A program made the position numbers and the translations under genes. Below are positions 8,586-17,613 of a stretch of 64,000 nucleotides of DNA, piece by piece. The stretch is from Candidatus Goldiibacteriota bacterium HGW-Goldbacteria-1 (GTDB lineage Bacteria; Oederibacteriota; PGYV01): contig PGYV01000015.1 in the NCBI GenBank assembly GCA_002839855.1, forward strand, positions 30,882 to 94,881, in the 5' to 3' direction. The notes beneath the pieces were generated by a model. That model worked only from the letters and a program-made list of their open reading frames with translations, was not told the origin of the DNA and searched no databases. Each line of letters opens with the position of its first letter. Within the stretch, counting starts at the first letter, position 1.

Positions 8586-8706
8586 AAGTAACAAGTGACA
8601 GGTGACAGGTGACAGGTGACAGCTGGCAGGTAACAACTGACAGCTAACAACTTGCAGTTTTTATTTTTAAACCTGTAATTTGTAACTTGTAACCTGTCAG
8701 CTGTCT
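8586..8706. repeat. short tandem repeat block with imperfect inverted arms
   Basis: After the ABC operon, the 7-mer GTGACAG is repeated in tandem and degenerates into AACAACTGACAG-type copies. A complementary-looking segment (CCTGTAATTTGTAACTTG, CCTGTCAGCTGTC) lies 50 bases further on, so the RNA could fold into a long imperfect hairpin. No coding potential is evident. Confidence 0.7.
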
Positions 8707-8714
8707 TAAATTCC

Positions 8715-8741
8715 TTGATTACAGCCTTAAAATCGTATAAT
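8715..8741 (+). promoter_or_regulatory. putative msbA promoter
   Basis: TTGATT (8715-8720), a 15-base spacer and a consensus TATAAT (8736-8741), 38 bases ahead of the msbA ATG. The -10 box is perfect; the spacer is short, so the -35 choice is uncertain. Confidence 0.5.
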
Positions 8742-8778
8742 ATAAGGTATTATTTTAATTTCATTTTATTGGAGACTC

Positions 8779-10518
8779 ATGAAAACATACCTTAGAATGC
8801 TGCAATATGTAAAACCTTACCTTGCCCGTATCATTATCGCGTTATGCGTTATGGTCATTACCGCGGGGCTTACAGCGGCTTCTTTTTACGTGATAAAGCC
8901 CGTAATTGATAAGATTCTTGCCAATCCCGACAAGGCAGAGGCGTTAAGATACATACGGCTGCTTCCAATTGCGGTTATATTAATATACGCGCTTAAAGGC
9001 GTGTTTCTGTACATTCAGGGATACCTTATTAACTGGATAGGCAATAAAATAATCTGGGACATGCGCAATTCGCTTTACAGGCACATCACCAACCTTTCAA
9101 TGCGGTTTTTTAATAATCAGAAAATGGGGGTTCTTATCTCCCGTATCACTAATGACGTCACTCTTATGCAGGGCGCGGTGGCCAATGTGCTTGGCAATCT
9201 TATAGGCAGCGTCCTTAACATTATCGGCCTTGTAAGCCTTCTTTTTTATTTGAATTGGTTTCTTGCGTTAATGGCTATTATTGTTTTCCCTATAGCTGTG
9301 CTTCCTATTATTCAGTTTGGCAAAAAAATGAAAGCTGCGGCGCGCGGCACCCAGGAAAAAATGGGCGATATCACCGCGGTTTTAAATGAAAGTTTTAACG
9401 GCATCAGGATAGTAAAGGCGTTTGGCATGGAAGAGTACGAACGCAGGCGTTTTAATTCAGACCTGCAGAGGTTTTTTGACTATACCATGAGGGGGGTGCG
9501 CGCATCTTCGCTGTCATCACCCACAATGGAAACAATTGGCGCTATTGGAATCGCGGCCATTATTTTTGTGGCAGGCTCGGCGGTAATTAACGGCACGCTT
9601 ACCACAGGGACGTTTTTTGCCTTTATAGCGGCAATTACCGGTTTATATCCGCAGGTAAAAAAATTAAATGATATGAATAATGTCATTCAGCAGGCGCTGT
9701 CGGCAGGGGAGCGTGTATTTGAAATACTGGATACAAAGCCGGAAATAAATGACCTGCCGGGTGCAAAGGAATACCCTGAATTTAAAAACAGCATAACATT
9801 TACAGATGTGAAATTCGCTTATAATCCCGGTGAAAATGTATTAAAAGGAATTAACCTGGAAATAAAAAAGGGGCAGGTCTTTGCGGTAGTCGGGCCGTCG
9901 GGTTCCGGTAAAAGCACAACTGCCGACCTTCTTGCGCGTTTTTATGACCCGCACGAGGGTGAAATAAAAATAGACGGTATTGATATCAGGCACATAAAAC
10001 AGGAAGCGCTGCGCAAACTGATAGGAATAGTAACGCAGGAAACTATACTCTTTAATGACACTATAAAGGCAAACATTGCTTACGGGGACGGGGAAATAAA
10101 TGAAACAAAGGTATTGGACGCGGCAAAAGCGGCCAACGCGCATGATTTTATAGTCAAGCAGCCTGAAGCGTACGAAACAATGATAGGTGACAGGGGCGTC
10201 CGCCTCTCCGGCGGGCAGAGGCAAAGGCTTGCTATTGCAAGGGCAATCCTTAAAAATCCGCCTATTCTTATTTTAGATGAAGCGACATCATCCCTTGACA
10301 GCGAATCAGAAATACTTGTGCAGGAAGCCATAAATAACCTTATGAAAAACAGGACCACATTTGTCATTGCACACAGGTTATCAACGGTAAGAAACGCGGA
10401 TAAAATTGTGGTAATTGACGGCGGTGTAATAAAAGAAGAAGGCAAACACGAAGAACTGCTTGCCAAAAACGGGATTTATACAAAACTTTATAATATGCAG
10501 TTTAAACTGCACGAATAA
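8779..10518 (+). CDS. msbA: lipid A export ABC transporter MsbA-like (fused permease-ATPase)
   Basis: 579 residues, the normal size for MsbA. Six membrane helices fill the first ~310 residues, and an ATPase domain follows with Walker A GPSGSGKST (near 375), signature LSGGQRQRLAIARAI and Walker B ILILDEATSSLD. It probably flips lipid A-core across the inner membrane as a homodimer. The location next to heptose and KDO genes supports this over a generic exporter. GGAG precedes the ATG. The gene is followed by a long repeat composite rather than a simple terminator. Confidence 0.87.
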   Translation: MKTYLRMLQYVKPYLARIIIALCVMVITAGLTAASFYVIKPVIDKILANPDKAEALRYIRLLPIAVILIYALKGVFLYIQGYLINWIGNKIIWDMRNSLYRHITNLSMRFFNNQKMGVLISRITNDVTLMQGAVANVLGNLIGSVLNIIGLVSLLFYLNWFLALMAIIVFPIAVLPIIQFGKKMKAAARGTQEKMGDITAVLNESFNGIRIVKAFGMEEYERRRFNSDLQRFFDYTMRGVRASSLSSPTMETIGAIGIAAIIFVAGSAVINGTLTTGTFFAFIAAITGLYPQVKKLNDMNNVIQQALSAGERVFEILDTKPEINDLPGAKEYPEFKNSITFTDVKFAYNPGENVLKGINLEIKKGQVFAVVGPSGSGKSTTADLLARFYDPHEGEIKIDGIDIRHIKQEALRKLIGIVTQETILFNDTIKANIAYGDGEINETKVLDAAKAANAHDFIVKQPEAYETMIGDRGVRLSGGQRQRLAIARAILKNPPILILDEATSSLDSESEILVQEAINNLMKNRTTFVIAHRLSTVRNADKIVVIDGGVIKEEGKHEELLAKNGIYTKLYNMQFKLHE

Positions 10519-10815
10519 TTTGGATGCTTGGAAGGTTAGATGCTTGGATGCTTGGAATGCAGGTTTAGATTTGGTAGACGCGGGTCTTTAGCCCGCGGCA
10601 GTTGATTGAAATGAAAGCGAATTAAGCTATAAGCAATTAAGCAGAAGCGAAAGCAAAGAAATTTGTTCCGCTATAGCTTAAATGCTTAATCCGGTAATAT
10701 GCTATGTTTAAAGTTTCCGCTATAGCTTAAATGCTTAATCCGTTAATGTGCTATGTTTAAAGGTTCCGCTATAGCTTAACTGCTTAGTGTTTATAGCTTA
10801 TGCTTAGCGGCTAAA
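10519..10815. repeat. composite intergenic repeat (copy 1) with REP hairpin
   Basis: About 300 non-coding bases made of three parts. First come 8-mers of the type TGGATGCT/TGGAAGG. Next is a GTAG-headed hairpin at 10574-10601. Last are runs of GCTATAAGCAATTAAGC and the partly palindromic CGCTATAGCTTAAATGC, the latter in two nearly identical direct copies (about 10671 and 10722). The same order of parts recurs after tldD at 26290-26560. Confidence 0.85.
10574..10601 (+). repeat. GTAG-type REP hairpin
   Basis: GTAG followed by the stem CGCGGG, loop TCTTTAG, and CCCGCG, then GCAG. GTAG heads are the hallmark of one class of REP sequences handled by REP-associated tyrosine transposases. An almost identical copy is at 26346. 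Confidence 0.8.
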
Positions 10816-10828
10816 ATCAGGAGTACTT

Positions 10829-11407
10829 ATGAACAAAGCGGTCTTTCTTGACAGGGATGGAAACATAATTCATGACCCGGGTTATTTAAGCGACCTTAAA
10901 AAATTCCGTTTTTATAAAAACACCGTGAAAGGTTTAAAACTGCTGCAGGACAGCGGGTTTAAACTTATTGTCCTTACAAATCAGTCCGGCGTGGCGCGCG
11001 GGTTTTATGGCGAAGACTTTGTAAAAGCCACGCACAAATATATGGATAAGCTTCTGGCCTCGCATAACGTAAAAATAGACGCTTATTATTACTGCCCGCA
11101 CCACGTTGACGCTGAAGTGAAAAAATATAAAATGGACTGCAGCTGCCGCAAACCCAAAACAGGAATGATAGATATGGCGGTTAAGAAGTTCAAAATTGAC
11201 CTGAAACAAAGCTGGTCAATAGGCGATAAACTGACCGATGTTAAACTTGGAAAAAATGCCGGGACAAAAACTGTCCTTGTACTTACCGGCAAAGGGAAAA
11301 AACAGGTATTAAAGATTGAAACAAAGACAAAGCCGGATATCATCTCGGCAAACCTTTATTCAGCGGCTAAAAAAATAAAAGCCGGATTAAAGACGGAGGA
11401 CAAATGA
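10829..11407 (+). CDS. gmhB: D-glycero-D-manno-heptose-1,7-bisphosphate phosphatase
   Basis: 192 residues of the HAD superfamily. The catalytic motif is FLDRDGN with Asp8 (nucleophile) and Asp10. TNQSG and GDKLTD supply HAD motifs II and IV. A zinc-loop starts at Cys89 (CPHH) and continues with CSC, characteristic of GmhB. It removes the C1 or C7 phosphate of heptose bisphosphate on the way to ADP-heptose. GGAG lies upstream of the ATG. The last four bases overlap hldA (ATGA). A related histidinol-phosphatase role is possible but the context favours heptose. Confidence 0.9.
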   Translation: MNKAVFLDRDGNIIHDPGYLSDLKKFRFYKNTVKGLKLLQDSGFKLIVLTNQSGVARGFYGEDFVKATHKYMDKLLASHNVKIDAYYYCPHHVDAEVKKYKMDCSCRKPKTGMIDMAVKKFKIDLKQSWSIGDKLTDVKLGKNAGTKTVLVLTGKGKKQVLKIETKTKPDIISANLYSAAKKIKAGLKTEDK

Positions 11408-12390
11408 AAAAATATACAGCCCTTGTGGATAAATTCCGCGGCAAGCGCGTGCTTGTGCTGGGGGATTTTATCCTTGATGAATACATTTACGGCGAGACAG
11501 AGCGTATCTCGCGAGAGGCGCCCGTTCTTATATTAAGGCACACAAAAAGCACCTATGTGGCAGGCGGCGGTGCAAACCCTGTTATGAACATATCCGACCT
11601 TGGCGCAGTGCCTGTGCCGGTGTCAGTGGCCGGTACCGACAGGTATTCCGACATACTGCTTGGGCTGATGAAGGAAAAAGGCATAGATATTTCCGGTATT
11701 GTAAGGACCGGCGAGTATACCGTGCCGGTAAAGGCGCGCGTTATGGCGGGAAGCGTTCACACCGTTAAACAGCAGATTGTAAGGATTGACAGGTATAGTG
11801 ATAACGGGATTTCAAAAGAGATGGAAAAGAAGGTAATTGAAAACATTAAAAGGTTATTACCTTCTGTCTGCGCTGTGATAGTTTCGGATTACGGCGGCGG
11901 CATGATAACCGACGGGATAATAAAATACATTAATTCCGCGGCAAAGGCCGGGGCAAAAGTGGTGGTGGATTCCAGGTACGCTTTAAGAAAATACAAATAT
12001 ATTTCGGCAGCCACGCCAAATGAAACAGAGGCGGGGCCCGCGGTGGAAATAGAAAAATACGACGACAAAAGCGTGACAAAAATAATCAGAAAACTTTCAG
12101 ATGCCATGAAGGCAAAAGGCATGATAGTGACCAGAGGCAGTAAAGGTATGATGATTTTTGAAAAAGGCAAAATAACATCTATCGCGGCGCACGGCACAGA
12201 TGAAATAGTGGATGTATCCGGCGCGGGTGACACGGTATCTTCTGTTGTGGCACTTTCGCTTGGGTGCAGCGCATCGCTTGTAGATGCGGCAAAAACAGCA
12301 AACGTGGCGGGCGGCGTGGTGGTAATGAAGCGCGGAACAGCCACAATCACGGCGGAAGAATTAAAAAGGGAGCTTAAAAATGCTAAATAA
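11404..12390 (+). CDS. hldA: heptose 7-phosphate kinase (RfaE domain I), first paralogue
   Basis: 328 residues of the PfkB/ribokinase family. The catalytic GAGD motif is at 273-276 with Asp276 as base, and an N-terminal VLVLGDFILDEYIYG matches HldA. It would phosphorylate heptose 7-phosphate at C1. The sugar-binding glycine motif reads GGGANP (54-59) instead of the usual GGAANV seen in the second paralogue at 19404, a change at the substrate side. The gene overlaps both gmhB and hldC, forming a compact unit. Specificity for a related sugar phosphate cannot be excluded. Confidence 0.82.
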   Translation: MKKYTALVDKFRGKRVLVLGDFILDEYIYGETERISREAPVLILRHTKSTYVAGGGANPVMNISDLGAVPVPVSVAGTDRYSDILLGLMKEKGIDISGIVRTGEYTVPVKARVMAGSVHTVKQQIVRIDRYSDNGISKEMEKKVIENIKRLLPSVCAVIVSDYGGGMITDGIIKYINSAAKAGAKVVVDSRYALRKYKYISAATPNETEAGPAVEIEKYDDKSVTKIIRKLSDAMKAKGMIVTRGSKGMMIFEKGKITSIAAHGTDEIVDVSGAGDTVSSVVALSLGCSASLVDAAKTANVAGGVVVMKRGTATITAEELKRELKNAK

Positions 12391-12868
12391 GATAATGACA
12401 AGGGAAAAGATAGCGGTTATTGCCGCGAAATATAAGAAGAAAGGAAAGAAAATTGTTTTTGCTAACGGCTGTTTTGATATTCTTCATGTGGGGCATGTGC
12501 GTTTTCTGCGCGGCGCCAGAGCAAAAGGCGATATTCTTGTACTTGGCTTAAATTCAGACGCGTCAGTAAGAAAGTTAAAGGGCAAAGGCAGGCCCCTTGT
12601 AAATCAGCGCGACAGGGCGGAACTTATGGCTGCGTTTGAATTTGTGGATTTTGTCACGGTTTTTGGCGAACAGACAGTGGAAAAAACTTTAAGGATAATA
12701 AAGCCTGATTACCACGCAAAAGGCACCGACTATACAAAAGATACCGTTCCGGAAAAAGGCATAGCAAAAGAACTTGGAATAAAGATAGTAATTGTGGGTG
12801 ATAAGAAAAATCATTCCACAAAGGATGTCATTAAGACAATAGTTGAAAGATACGGTAATAATAAGTAA
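12380..12868 (+). CDS. hldC: heptose 1-phosphate adenylyltransferase (RfaE domain II), first paralogue
   Basis: 162 residues of the nucleotidyltransferase alpha/beta-phosphodiesterase family. The nucleotide site GCFDILHVGH carries the HxGH motif near residue 40, and an ISTG-like element appears as HSTKD near the end. It would join ADP to heptose 1-phosphate. In E. coli this domain is fused to HldA; here it is separate and its start overlaps hldA by 11 bases, with GGGAG just upstream of the ATG. A second copy is at 20458. Confidence 0.85.
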   Translation: MLNKIMTREKIAVIAAKYKKKGKKIVFANGCFDILHVGHVRFLRGARAKGDILVLGLNSDASVRKLKGKGRPLVNQRDRAELMAAFEFVDFVTVFGEQTVEKTLRIIKPDYHAKGTDYTKDTVPEKGIAKELGIKIVIVGDKKNHSTKDVIKTIVERYGNNK

Positions 12869-12906
12869 AAGCCGGTATCGGGTATTGACATAAAAACGGG
12901 GGATTA

Positions 12907-13866
12907 ATGAAAAAAGTACTGGTATGCCGCACGGACGGAATAGGTGATTTATTACTGACTACTCCGCTTATTCATGAACTGGCCGCGGCAGGATATGAAA
13001 CATACGTGCTTGCGGGGCTGTACGCGGGAACGCTTCTGGAAAACAATCCCGACGTAAAAGGGATAATCTATTATAATAAAGAAAATATTAAGTTTGTCCA
13101 GATGTCGGTAAAAGACCGCGGCTTTGACCTTGCAATATGCGCTTATCCCCGTTTTGAAATCGCGAGGATGTTAAAAAAAAGCTGCATAAAAGAAATATAC
13201 GGAACTTCAAGGCGGTGGTATTCGCCTCTTTTTTTTAATAGAAGAATAAATTTAAGCAGAAAAAAATCGGATAAACATGAAGCCGATTACAACCTTATGC
13301 TTGCGCCGTTTCTTGGCGGAAAGCAGGCTGCAGGTTATTACTATTTTCCCGCAAAAGAAGAAAAAGACAGGGCTGCGCAGGTATCAGCAAAACTTGGATT
13401 AAAAGAAAGGTTTGTAATAGTTCATCCCGGAAGTAAAGGTTCAGCATGGAACTTAAGCCCGGAAAAATACGCGGAGATTGCCTCGCTGATTTCTGTTGAA
13501 ACGGGAGCGGATGTCCTTATAACAGGCGCTGCATCAGAAAAAGAAATTATGGTTAAAGCGGGCGCGGGTTCTGTCAATGATAAAAGGATAAAGATTCTTG
13601 ATGAAAAAATGGATGTAAGGGATTTTGCGGCTTTAATCGGGATGTCATCGCTGGTGGTAAGCTGCAGCACGGGCCCAATGCATATTGCAGCCGCGCTTAA
13701 AGTTAAGACGTTAAGTTTTTTTCCGCCCAAAGAAATACCCCATATAAGCAGTGCAAGGTGGGGCGCACTGGGCAATAAAAGTGCTATAATAGAGTTAAAT
13801 CCGGATGGGGAAGCGCCGGATATGGAAAAAATAAAGGCTGAAATAAAAGGGCTGATTAATGGATAA
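12907..13866 (+). CDS. glycosyltransferase family 9 (ADP-heptose:LPS heptosyltransferase-like)
   Basis: 319 residues with the GT9 two-domain plan. The start RTDGIGDLLLTTPLI is the acceptor-side signature, and VIVHPGSKGSAWNLSPEKY and SCSTGPMHIAAAL form the nucleotide-sugar site. Enzymes of this family add heptose to KDO or heptose of the LPS core, using the ADP-heptose made by the flanking genes. Whether it is WaaC- or WaaF-like cannot be decided. It overlaps the next gene's longest possible start but not its preferred one. Confidence 0.87.
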   Translation: MKKVLVCRTDGIGDLLLTTPLIHELAAAGYETYVLAGLYAGTLLENNPDVKGIIYYNKENIKFVQMSVKDRGFDLAICAYPRFEIARMLKKSCIKEIYGTSRRWYSPLFFNRRINLSRKKSDKHEADYNLMLAPFLGGKQAAGYYYFPAKEEKDRAAQVSAKLGLKERFVIVHPGSKGSAWNLSPEKYAEIASLISVETGADVLITGAASEKEIMVKAGAGSVNDKRIKILDEKMDVRDFAALIGMSSLVVSCSTGPMHIAAALKVKTLSFFPPKEIPHISSARWGALGNKSAIIELNPDGEAPDMEKIKAEIKGLING

Positions 13867-13876
13867 GAAGGGTGGA

Positions 13877-14989
13877 ATGAAAAAAACAGGTGTGCTTATA
13901 TTGGCTGCGGTTTTGTGCGTTTTTTTTATTTCATGCGCGTCTGCCGCAAAAAAAATATCGGTTGTAAAAGCAACTGATGAAGAGCAGATAATAAGGGACC
14001 AGGTGGAAGAAACACCCGTACCCACGCCTTCTGCCGCAACGGCCGCTGCTGCTGAAAAGGTTGAATTAAGTGAATATATTGTACAAAAGGGCGACTCTTT
14101 GTGGAAAATATCCAGAAGTTATTATGGTAAAGGGGCGCTGTATCCTTCCATTGCTGATACCAATTCGGTTAATAATCCGGATTTGATTTTTGAAGGAAAA
14201 AAACTATTAATCCCCGCGCCTAAATACGCTGTTATGCCGGCCCCTACAAGAGCGGTACCGGCAAATGTTAAGTCCAAAAGCGGTTTTGAATACAGGGTCT
14301 CTTCCAATACAAGGGCTTTTGGCGTGGGGGAAAAACTTGTGTATGCCGTAAAATATTTTAATGTCACAGCCGGTATTGGGGTTCTGGAAATTGAAAATAT
14401 GGTGGAAATAAACGGCAGAAAAGTATATAAGCTTGGCGCGCTTGCCCAGACAGCGCCGTTCTTTGAAAGCTTTTTCCGCGTTCGCGACCGCATTGAATCA
14501 TATATAGATATAGTGGGATTGTTTTCGTGGAAGTACAGCAAGAAACTTGAAGAGGGCGCCTACAGGGCGAACACCGCGATAGAATTCAACCACGAAAAGG
14601 CAATTGCCACCAAGCATACAGGCGAGACCTATAAAATTGTCCCATTCACGCAGGATGTCCTGTCAGAACTTTATTACTACCGCACCTTTGACCTTTCGCC
14701 GGGCAAAAATGACGAGGTTTATATTGACGTATGCGCGGACGACGGTAAGTCTTATCAGATTGTCGTGAAAAAATTAAGGTATGAAACAGTGACGGTTGAC
14801 GCGGGCACGTTTGACTGCGTTGTGGTTCAGCCCTTTTTAAAATTTGAAGGTATTTTTAAACAGGCAGGTGATGTGGTAATCTGGATGACAAATGACGGTA
14901 ATAAAGTGCCGGTAAAAGTGGAAAGCAAAATCCCCATCGGCGCCATATACGCGGAACTTCAGAATGCAACGGTAGTTCAGGCAAGGTAG
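13877..14989 (+). CDS. LysM-DUF3108 lipoprotein
   Basis: 370 residues from the ATG at 13877, chosen because GGTGG lies ahead of it and a signal sequence follows (VFFISC, a probable lipobox with Cys18-20). A LysM domain at about 70-115 (YIVQKGDSLWKISR) should bind peptidoglycan. The C-terminal ~230 residues match the DUF3108 beta-rich pattern (GEKLVYAVKYFNVTAG; TVDAGTFDCVVV). DUF3108 proteins are periplasmic and of unclear role. The gene directly follows the GT9 enzyme. A role in envelope assembly is inferred from context. Confidence 0.75.
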   Translation: MKKTGVLILAAVLCVFFISCASAAKKISVVKATDEEQIIRDQVEETPVPTPSAATAAAAEKVELSEYIVQKGDSLWKISRSYYGKGALYPSIADTNSVNNPDLIFEGKKLLIPAPKYAVMPAPTRAVPANVKSKSGFEYRVSSNTRAFGVGEKLVYAVKYFNVTAGIGVLEIENMVEINGRKVYKLGALAQTAPFFESFFRVRDRIESYIDIVGLFSWKYSKKLEEGAYRANTAIEFNHEKAIATKHTGETYKIVPFTQDVLSELYYYRTFDLSPGKNDEVYIDVCADDGKSYQIVVKKLRYETVTVDAGTFDCVVVQPFLKFEGIFKQAGDVVIWMTNDGNKVPVKVESKIPIGAIYAELQNATVVQAR

Positions 14990-15218
14990 TTATTGGTTTA
15001 TATTTTTGTTGTTATGATGTGGTATTTGTTTTCGTAGGGGCAGCGCTCCCGCGCTGTCCGGCAGTTTTGTTTTTGTCCTGGTTGGAGTGAGCCTGCGAAG
15101 CGGAAATCCCGGCAATAAAGCGAGCTTGCGAGCGGAAGCAGGCGGGATAGTCGCTTCCTTTTAGGGCGCGTGTTCTTTTAATTTAAATATAACATATAAA
15201 ATCAATTTCCGCACGGAT
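14990..15218. repeat. repeat-filled intergenic region
   Basis: Contains a GTAG-headed hairpin (15034-15064: nine-pair stem around TCCC, one G-T pair) and a longer imperfect palindrome at about 15085-15160 with GCCTGC and GCAGGC arms. It ends in the tail of another REP-like unit (CCTTTTAGGGCGCG, to 15170). It abuts the next coding region so closely that it may have displaced that gene's 5' end. Confidence 0.75.
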
Positions 15219-16145
15219 GTGGCGGCGGCGCAGCAGGGGTATCAGGACAGCGTGCAGACATTTGCCGCGTCTGTGTCTTCTGAAACTGAATTTGACGGGA
15301 TGAAGAAGACCCTTACTTATGATTACGTCATGCAAACCAATGAAAACGGCGACAGTGAAGTTATGATAACCGGTACAGGCGCTTTGCAGATGCAGTTTTT
15401 GGTGGATACTGCGGCGGGTTCGGTTACTTATTTAATGGCTAACGGCACAACAAAAACATTCACGCTAACCCCGGAAGAAAAAGACGCTATTATGTCGCAG
15501 TACGCGGGGTTGGGAAGTTTTGGCGGATCTTCAATTAACACAATGTTTGCCGATAAAGACGGGAATAAATCATCTGACGTAAAACATCCAAGGGATTTAA
15601 GGGTAAAGGAAGCAGAAACCGCGGATTATAAGGTAAGGGTGAAAAAAGAGTTTTTTGGGAATAAAGCGGTTGTGGAATATGAAAATAAGAAAATGGCGCT
15701 GATGAAAGAGGGTTTTGACAGGAATATTATGATAGCAGAAGAAATCCCGGCAAAGAACGGTAAGGATAAAAAGATAAAGAAAAAGTATCTGCAAAAGTTA
15801 AGGGATGAAAAAGAGAACGTAAAAAGGCATATGATAGCGAAAAGGGTGGAAAAAATTAACCTTGATTCGGGAATAACGGAAGAGCAGGAATTTTATAATG
15901 AAGCAGGGGAAAAACTTGGACATGTAACGGTAAAACGCAGGCATAAAATAAGAGCCGTACCGCGGCACAGGGGTGCGGGTGTGGCAGGGGTAAAAGAAAG
16001 GGAAATAGAAATGCCGGCAGAATCAGAAGTGGAAATGTCCTCCCCACAGGGAAAGGCTAAGACCAATATTGTGATGAGTAATATTAAGGTAAATGAGGAT
16101 GTAAAGTTTGAATGGGTAAAGACAAAAAAGGAGGGGAAGAAATGA
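15219..16145 (+). CDS. LolA-like/outer-membrane lipoprotein-sorting-like protein, apparently lacking its signal peptide
   Basis: 308 residues from a GTG. The frame stays open upstream only to 15165, where it enters repeat DNA, and there is no convincing ribosome site. The first ~110 residues (QDSVQTFAASVSSETEF, ALQMQFLVDTAAGSVTYL) resemble the start of a mature sorting-type protein, and the rest is highly charged with many Lys and Glu. Such proteins normally begin with a Sec signal, which is missing. The simplest reading is a gene whose 5' end was replaced by a repeat insertion; translation from elsewhere is possible. Its stop overlaps the next start (ATGA). Confidence 0.6.
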   Translation: MAAAQQGYQDSVQTFAASVSSETEFDGMKKTLTYDYVMQTNENGDSEVMITGTGALQMQFLVDTAAGSVTYLMANGTTKTFTLTPEEKDAIMSQYAGLGSFGGSSINTMFADKDGNKSSDVKHPRDLRVKEAETADYKVRVKKEFFGNKAVVEYENKKMALMKEGFDRNIMIAEEIPAKNGKDKKIKKKYLQKLRDEKENVKRHMIAKRVEKINLDSGITEEQEFYNEAGEKLGHVTVKRRHKIRAVPRHRGAGVAGVKEREIEMPAESEVEMSSPQGKAKTNIVMSNIKVNEDVKFEWVKTKKEGKK

Positions 16146-17362
16146 GAAAAATAATTTTAACGGTTTGTATTATAGGGGTAATATCAGCGGGTCTGCTGTA
16201 CGCACAGGGAAAAAACGGTGTAACGGAGACGGCACAGCCATCTGCTGATACCACTACTGTACCCGTGGTAACCACGGCGGCAACTGTTTCTGTTGACACT
16301 AAAGAATCCAAAACCATAAAAACCGAAATTCAGTCTCCCGGTGTTGTGACAGAGTATAAAGAAGACGGGATAAAAGTCGTGACAATTAACCTGTCGGAAG
16401 TGGATGAAAACAAACTCCCGGAAAAGTATGAAGCAAAAGTAATCCTCGAAGCCCCGATATATGTTATGCCGGAAACTATAGAAGAACAAAAGAAATTCAA
16501 ATCGGAAGAAGTCTATTTTCTTCAGTTAAATGAATATCCGCAAGCTTTCGATGTAAAAATTGATGCAAAAGGAAACATATACGTTCTTGATACGTATGCT
16601 GAAAAAATACATAAATTTAATGATAAAGGTGTTCGTGTAAAACAGATACCCATTAAAGACACGATTAAAACCCACTTTGTAAAAGAAGGTGACGGGATAG
16701 GTTTTGATAAATTTAAAAATGAAATAGCGATAAATAGTGGTCTTTATATTCGTGATACAGCATCTAGTATAATAGAGTCTATAGACGAAAACGGTAAGGT
16801 TCTTGAAACAATAGATGTTCCCAAAGAAATAAATGGAAAAAGTACAAGAAAGATGAAGATGTGGGCAGATGAGGAAGGGGTTAGAATTGGGGAAAGCAAG
16901 AGTATAAGGGGAGAGTGGAAGAGTGATAAGAAGATAAAAAGCAATAAAACGGAAGAAGTTGTAATAAAACAGATAGACGTTAAAGGTTTTAAAATAGAAA
17001 AAGGCGTTATAAAAATGATAATAGTGCAAAACTCACCAAGCGCAATATCAAGTAAATTTATTGGGACTGACGCAAATAATAATATATTTATTTGGTTTTA
17101 TGCTGGATTAGGGAAGGAAACGGCAATAGTAAAAATTGACGCAGAAGGAAAGTTATTGTTTGCTAATCCGTATTGGAAATATATGTTTGGAAAAGAATGG
17201 TTTGATGAATGTGGGAATGCGCCGCAACCGTTATTGCTGAATTGGGAACAAAGCTTGCTGCTTGACGAGAATGGTAATTTATATATTTTTCAATTGATAT
17301 GTTGTACAAAAAAGCAAGATTGTGATCAGAAGATAAGAGTTATCCGGTTAAACGGAGTATAA
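16142..17362 (+). CDS. secreted protein with NHL/six-bladed-propeller-like repeats, function unknown
   Basis: 406 residues from the ATG at 16142, preceded by AGGAGG and overlapping the upstream stop. The signal peptide ends near LLYAQG. A low-complexity Thr/Val stretch follows, then a region with repeat motifs such as AFDVKIDAKGNIYVLDT and LLLDENGNLYIFQL, typical of blades in NHL-type propellers. An acidic-basic insert lies near 240-290. There is no catalytic motif. It follows a LolA-like gene, so it may act in the periplasm or at the outer membrane. Base composition falls from GC-rich to AT-rich in its second half. Confidence 0.65.
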   Translation: MRKIILTVCIIGVISAGLLYAQGKNGVTETAQPSADTTTVPVVTTAATVSVDTKESKTIKTEIQSPGVVTEYKEDGIKVVTINLSEVDENKLPEKYEAKVILEAPIYVMPETIEEQKKFKSEEVYFLQLNEYPQAFDVKIDAKGNIYVLDTYAEKIHKFNDKGVRVKQIPIKDTIKTHFVKEGDGIGFDKFKNEIAINSGLYIRDTASSIIESIDENGKVLETIDVPKEINGKSTRKMKMWADEEGVRIGESKSIRGEWKSDKKIKSNKTEEVVIKQIDVKGFKIEKGVIKMIIVQNSPSAISSKFIGTDANNNIFIWFYAGLGKETAIVKIDAEGKLLFANPYWKYMFGKEWFDECGNAPQPLLLNWEQSLLLDENGNLYIFQLICCTKKQDCDQKIRVIRLNGV

Positions 17363-17366
17363 TGAA

Positions 17367-17609
17367 ATGGATAAAAATTGTAAAAAAAATTTATTCTTCT
17401 TCCTGCTGTTATTATTTCCATGGGTGATATTTTCTTTGGATGGAAATGCGATAATATCTAACGCCGATTTTTATAAAGATCTTAAATGGACATGTAATGA
17501 TTGGAACGCAAGGGCTTCAAATACAGATGAACTTCCTGAAAATAATGATTTGGATTATCCGTTTTATCCTTCTGGCGCAGCTGTAAGTAGAGACTCGCAA
17601 AAAAAGTAA
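17367..17609 (+). pseudogene. 5' fragment of a secreted protein gene, cut by the Y1-transposase element
   Basis: 80 residues starting at an ATG nine bases after ACGGAG. There is a strong signal peptide (LFFFLLLLFPWVIFS) followed by about 50 residues (NADFYKDLKWTCNDWNARAS) that look like the beginning of a larger exported protein. The stop codon lies five bases before the left inverted repeat of the mobile element, and the last residues are Lys/Gln-rich junction sequence. I find no continuation on the far side at 18754-18825, so the remainder was deleted or lost. Confidence 0.6.
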
Positions 17610-17613
17610 ACTG

